The notes beneath the pieces were generated by a model, which saw nothing but the letters and a program-made list of their open reading frames with translations, did no database searches and was not told the DNA's origin. 10,215 nucleotides of DNA from Bacteroidales bacterium (lineage in GTDB: Bacteria; Bacteroidota; Bacteroidia; Bacteroidales; VadinHA17). The position numbers and the translations under genes are program-made. The stretch is taken from positions 1 through 10,215 of the forward strand of contig DOZA01000046.1 of the NCBI GenBank assembly GCA_003518245.1, in the 5' to 3' direction. The stretch's first letter is position 1; each line of letters begins with the position of its first letter. Positions 7,926-10,215 of the stretch are shown one piece after another.

Positions 7926-8615
7926 TTATTTATTTCTGCCCAGAATATTTTTTCTAGGTATTGTTGCAATAAAGTCCTTCAGGTAGAAGGGTTCAAAATA
8001 TGCGACATCCTCGAATAATTTATTTTTTAATGCATTACTGGCTGGATTACACATATACCGTGAAGATATTTGAAAGGAATCATTGAAAAAGGCTGAAGGA
8101 TGATTTATTATTTTACTGCATTTGGCAGCACCATCTCCAAAAAAAAGTGTTTTTCCTTTATCCAGGATATCCCTATATGAGTTTTCAGTTACAATTTCTG
8201 CTCTTATATCTTCTAATTCATTACCTTCTTTATCATAAACAGCCGTATATACTTCAAAACGACGGGCATCTATCATAGGACAATAATAGTCATAATCACC
8301 CAGTGTCCTTCCCCCGTAAAACATTAGCTCGGTTGTGGATACAGCTATTAAAGGAGTACCTGCAGCATATGCAATACCTTTGGCTGTTGAAACACCTATT
8401 CTCAATCCGGTATATGACCCCGGGCCTTTACTTACTGCCACAGCATCAAGGTCGAAAGCTCTGGTATTGTTTTTTTTCAGAATATCATCTATAAATACAG
8501 TGAGTAAAGAAGCGTGAGATTTTTCCTTGCTGCTTTCCTGTATATCCAGGACATTGTCATTATGACATAATGCAACAGAACATACTGTTGTTGCCGTTTC
8601 GATACAGAGGATCAT
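7926..8615 (-). CDS. tsaB: tRNA threonylcarbamoyladenosine biosynthesis protein TsaB
   Basis: TsaB is the catalytically inactive ASKHA-fold partner of TsaD. With TsaE and the TsaC/Sua5 product threonylcarbamoyl-AMP, the complex installs t6A37 on tRNAs reading ANN codons. Key features are the opening MILCIETATT, SHASLL (33-38), KGPGSYTGLRIG (63-74, the family hallmark) and SVTA-like STTELM at 93-98. At 229 residues the length is typical. The frame extends upstream to a TTG at 8639, but that would add eight residues before the family's normal N-terminus and overlap the upstream adaptor gene by 17 bases. The ATG at 8615 leaves a 7-base gap and was chosen. It is probably translated from the same message as the adaptor gene. 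TsaD, TsaC and TsaE are not in the window. Confidence 0.95.
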   Translation of the reverse strand: MILCIETATTVCSVALCHNDNVLDIQESSKEKSHASLLTVFIDDILKKNNTRAFDLDAVAVSKGPGSYTGLRIGVSTAKGIAYAAGTPLIAVSTTELMFYGGRTLGDYDYYCPMIDARRFEVYTAVYDKEGNELEDIRAEIVTENSYRDILDKGKTLFFGDGAAKCSKIINHPSAFFNDSFQISSRYMCNPASNALKNKLFEDVAYFEPFYLKDFIATIPRKNILGRNK

Positions 8616-8622
8616 GATAGTC

Positions 8623-9885
8623 TTACTTTTCAATATCAAAAAGCTTCTCCCTCGGAAGTATTTCTATGAGTGTGCTATCAGATAGTTTTTTGTTTATTGC
8701 GCTGAAGGGAGCACTGATAACCTCTGTGCTGTCCTTTATGCCTGATATAATTTCGATATAATTATTATCCTGTATACCTGTCTTCACCTCCCTGGCCAGT
8801 GCATATGTCCCATCCGATTCGAAGACAATTATTTTTTCTTCTTCATCAGCAAGTGATATGCCTGTTTTGGTTGAATCAGTTCTTGTTGTTACAGACTGTA
8901 TGGGTACAGTAATAATGTCTGTTTTTGTTTCAGTTTGAATATCAACTGTAGTTGACATACCCGGTCTGAAAGGATTATTCCCGGTTTCACCCATCAGGTC
9001 CTGGTAGCTCACAGGCAGGATAAATATCTTAACGTCAAAGGTTGTGACCTGGTCGGCTGACATACCTGTTGTAGTAGCCGAGTTTGCTATTTCTGTTACT
9101 ACACCTTTGAATTTATAATCAAGATAGGCATCCACTTCAATTAATACTGTATCGTTAAGACTCACTTTTATTATATCATTCTCATTCACTTCCACCTGAG
9201 CTTCCATGCGTGACAGGTCAGCTATTCTCAGCACTTCAGTTCCTGTCATCATCTCCGTTCCCACGACCCTTTCTCCCTGTTCAACCAGCAGTGATGATAT
9301 TGTTCCTGACATCGGGGCATAAACAGTTGTTTTTATCAGTGCTTCATTGGCTTCGCTCAGTGATGCTTCAGAGCTCTTCACAGAAAACTCGGCTGCTTTC
9401 ACTTCAGCCTGTGCTACCTTGTAAGAGGCTTCTGACTGTTCATATTCAGATAACGATATTGTTTCTTCTTCATAAAGCTGTTTACTTCTCTTATAAGCAA
9501 GTTCTGATTGTAAAAACTGGGCTTTAGACTGTGACAGTCTTGCTTTAGCCGATTCGAGTGCAGCAAGTGCCCTGTCTCTCATCGAGATGTAAGTGTCAGG
9601 CTTGATCTTGAAGAGCAGGTCGCCTTCCATCACAAAATCTCCTTCTTCGACATTCAGCAATACAATTTCACCTGATACATCTGGGCTAATTTTTACCTCC
9701 TTTTCAGGCTGTATCTTCCCATTGGCAGTTATCATTTCGATGATTGTTCTTTTTTCAGCCTTTTCAACAGCTACTTTCACTGTCAGGGCTTTACCAAACC
9801 ATCCCTGTGTTTTACCTATTATGGCAACAATGACTAAAGCTACTACTACTATGACCAGTATCTTTAACAGATTATTAGATTTCAT
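8623..9885 (-). CDS. Periplasmic adaptor (membrane fusion) subunit of a tripartite efflux system, HlyD/AcrA/MacA type
   Basis: This 420-residue protein has a single N-terminal membrane anchor at about residues 7-23 with lysines before and after it, and a periplasmic body. The body shows the adaptor layout: two lipoyl half-motifs (about 58-97, with GKIQPEKEVKISPDVSGEI, and 188-220, with APMSGTISSLLVEQGERV), joined by an Ala/Ser/Glu-rich coiled-coil hairpin at about 100-185. A beta-barrel (about 225-320) and a membrane-proximal domain (about 322-410) follow. It would bridge an inner-membrane pump to a TolC-like channel. The upstream neighbour is such a channel (49-base gap). The downstream neighbour is tsaB, not a pump. 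The domain style resembles MacA-type adaptors that work with ABC pumps, but an RND partner cannot be excluded. Substrate is unknown. The ATG at 9885 opens the anchor. Confidence 0.93.
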   Translation of the reverse strand: MKSNNLLKILVIVVVALVIVAIIGKTQGWFGKALTVKVAVEKAEKRTIIEMITANGKIQPEKEVKISPDVSGEIVLLNVEEGDFVMEGDLLFKIKPDTYISMRDRALAALESAKARLSQSKAQFLQSELAYKRSKQLYEEETISLSEYEQSEASYKVAQAEVKAAEFSVKSSEASLSEANEALIKTTVYAPMSGTISSLLVEQGERVVGTEMMTGTEVLRIADLSRMEAQVEVNENDIIKVSLNDTVLIEVDAYLDYKFKGVVTEIANSATTTGMSADQVTTFDVKIFILPVSYQDLMGETGNNPFRPGMSTTVDIQTETKTDIITVPIQSVTTRTDSTKTGISLADEEEKIIVFESDGTYALAREVKTGIQDNNYIEIISGIKDSTEVISAPFSAINKKLSDSTLIEILPREKLFDIEK

Positions 9886-9934
9886 TGTATGACGAGTTAC
9901 GTTTTATTAAATTTTTTAATTATTATTAACCGGT

Positions 9935-10215
9935 TTAATTAAGTTTAAGTGGTAAACCTTTATAAAAGTCCAGGACTTTTATCTTGAAAATATATTCGTA
10001 CTTTGATTGTGCAAGCTCTGACTCGGCATTCAGCAGCTGTGCCTTCGCAGTATTGTATTCGACAGGAGTAACCATTCCTACGTTAAATCTTTGCTCGGTA
10101 TACCTGAATGATTCCTGCATTGACTCCACGGCTTTCTGGCTTGCGATATATGACTTGAGGCTTGCCTGTGCATCGGCATATGCCTGCTGTATGTTCTTGT
10201 ATAACTGTTTTCTGG
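9935..10215 (-). CDS. TolC-like outer-membrane efflux protein, C-terminal part only
   Basis: The minus-strand frame is open to the right edge of the window, so only the last 93 or so codons are seen, ending in TAA at 9935. The text includes QQAYADAQASLKSYIASQKA, then FRYTEQRFNVGMVTPVEYNT, AKAQLLNAESELAQSKYEY and a closing LDFYKGLPL. This is the typical final long helix pair of the outer-membrane efflux protein family: RF..G..t..e....a...L..A...l..a.y....a...l....G. These trimers form the outer-membrane duct of tripartite exporters. The adaptor gene begins 49 bases downstream, with no promoter match between, so the two are probably one operon. The GTG near 10129 is internal and not a start. 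Confidence 0.92.
   Translation of the reverse strand, partial: RKQLYKNIQQAYADAQASLKSYIASQKAVESMQESFRYTEQRFNVGMVTPVEYNTAKAQLLNAESELAQSKYEYIFKIKVLDFYKGLPLKLN

Noticed and set aside
9210..9892. Plus-strand open frames opposite the efflux adaptor
   Set aside because: They are shadows of the Ala/Ser/Glu-rich coiled-coil and anchor codons, with no domain or start context.
9922..9940. Imperfect palindrome around ACCGGT at the end of the TolC-like gene
   Set aside because: It is a short AT-rich symmetry without a T-run on the minus strand and overlaps the stop codon. It is too weak to call an operator or terminator.
1..10215. Possible novel system, mobile element, CRISPR array or RNA gene
   Set aside because: Every long frame falls into a known housekeeping or envelope family. 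I saw no transposase, integrase, spaced repeat array, tRNA cloverleaf or rRNA-like stretch, and no gap exceeds 133 bases.

Overview
The window reads as ordinary chromosomal sequence from a member of the Bacteroidota, probably an environmental Bacteroidales or Marinilabiliales-like lineage. This is inferred from the AT-rich base composition, upstream motifs matching the Bacteroidota sigma-factor consensus (TAnnTTTG, with TTG about 19 bases upstream), the near absence of Shine-Dalgarno sequences, and the gene families present. Coding density is high, and no complete gene shows a frameshift or internal stop.

Layout. Positions 1-2184 (+) hold the 3' part of a large S9-family (prolyl oligopeptidase-like) serine peptidase that enters from the left edge. 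It converges on a DEAD-box RNA helicase with a DbpA-type RNA-binding domain (2214-3917, -), and a shared hairpin lies at the junction. A short divergent promoter region (3918-4005) separates the helicase from a CvpA-family membrane protein (4006-4557, +). Tyrosyl-tRNA synthetase follows (4620-5912, +) with its own promoter motif. tyrS then converges on a minus-strand block, with a 71-base repeat-like spacer between them. Read in the direction of transcription, the minus-strand block runs: TolC-like outer-membrane protein (3' part only, entering from the right edge), HlyD/AcrA-type periplasmic adaptor, tsaB, a 133-base gap with a promoter motif, efp, and a GAF-SpoIIE protein phosphatase.

How the genes fit together. 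Four genes serve translation or RNA: tyrS charges tRNA-Tyr, tsaB takes part in t6A37 tRNA modification, efp relieves ribosome stalling at polyproline, and the DEAD-box/DbpA protein probably acts on rRNA or ribosome assembly. The TolC-like protein and the adaptor are two of the three parts of a tripartite envelope exporter; its inner-membrane pump is not in the window. The phosphatase sits 12 bases after efp and is probably co-transcribed with it. It is the only clear signalling protein here.

I found no mobile element, CRISPR array, RNA gene, defence system or biosynthetic cluster, and no convincing novel system. The points most worth a second look are the repeat-filled tyrS/phosphatase junction, the efp-phosphatase pairing, the adaptor-tsaB linkage without a pump gene, the overlapping divergent promoters, and the terminator-like hairpin that overlaps the helicase's lysine-rich C-terminus.
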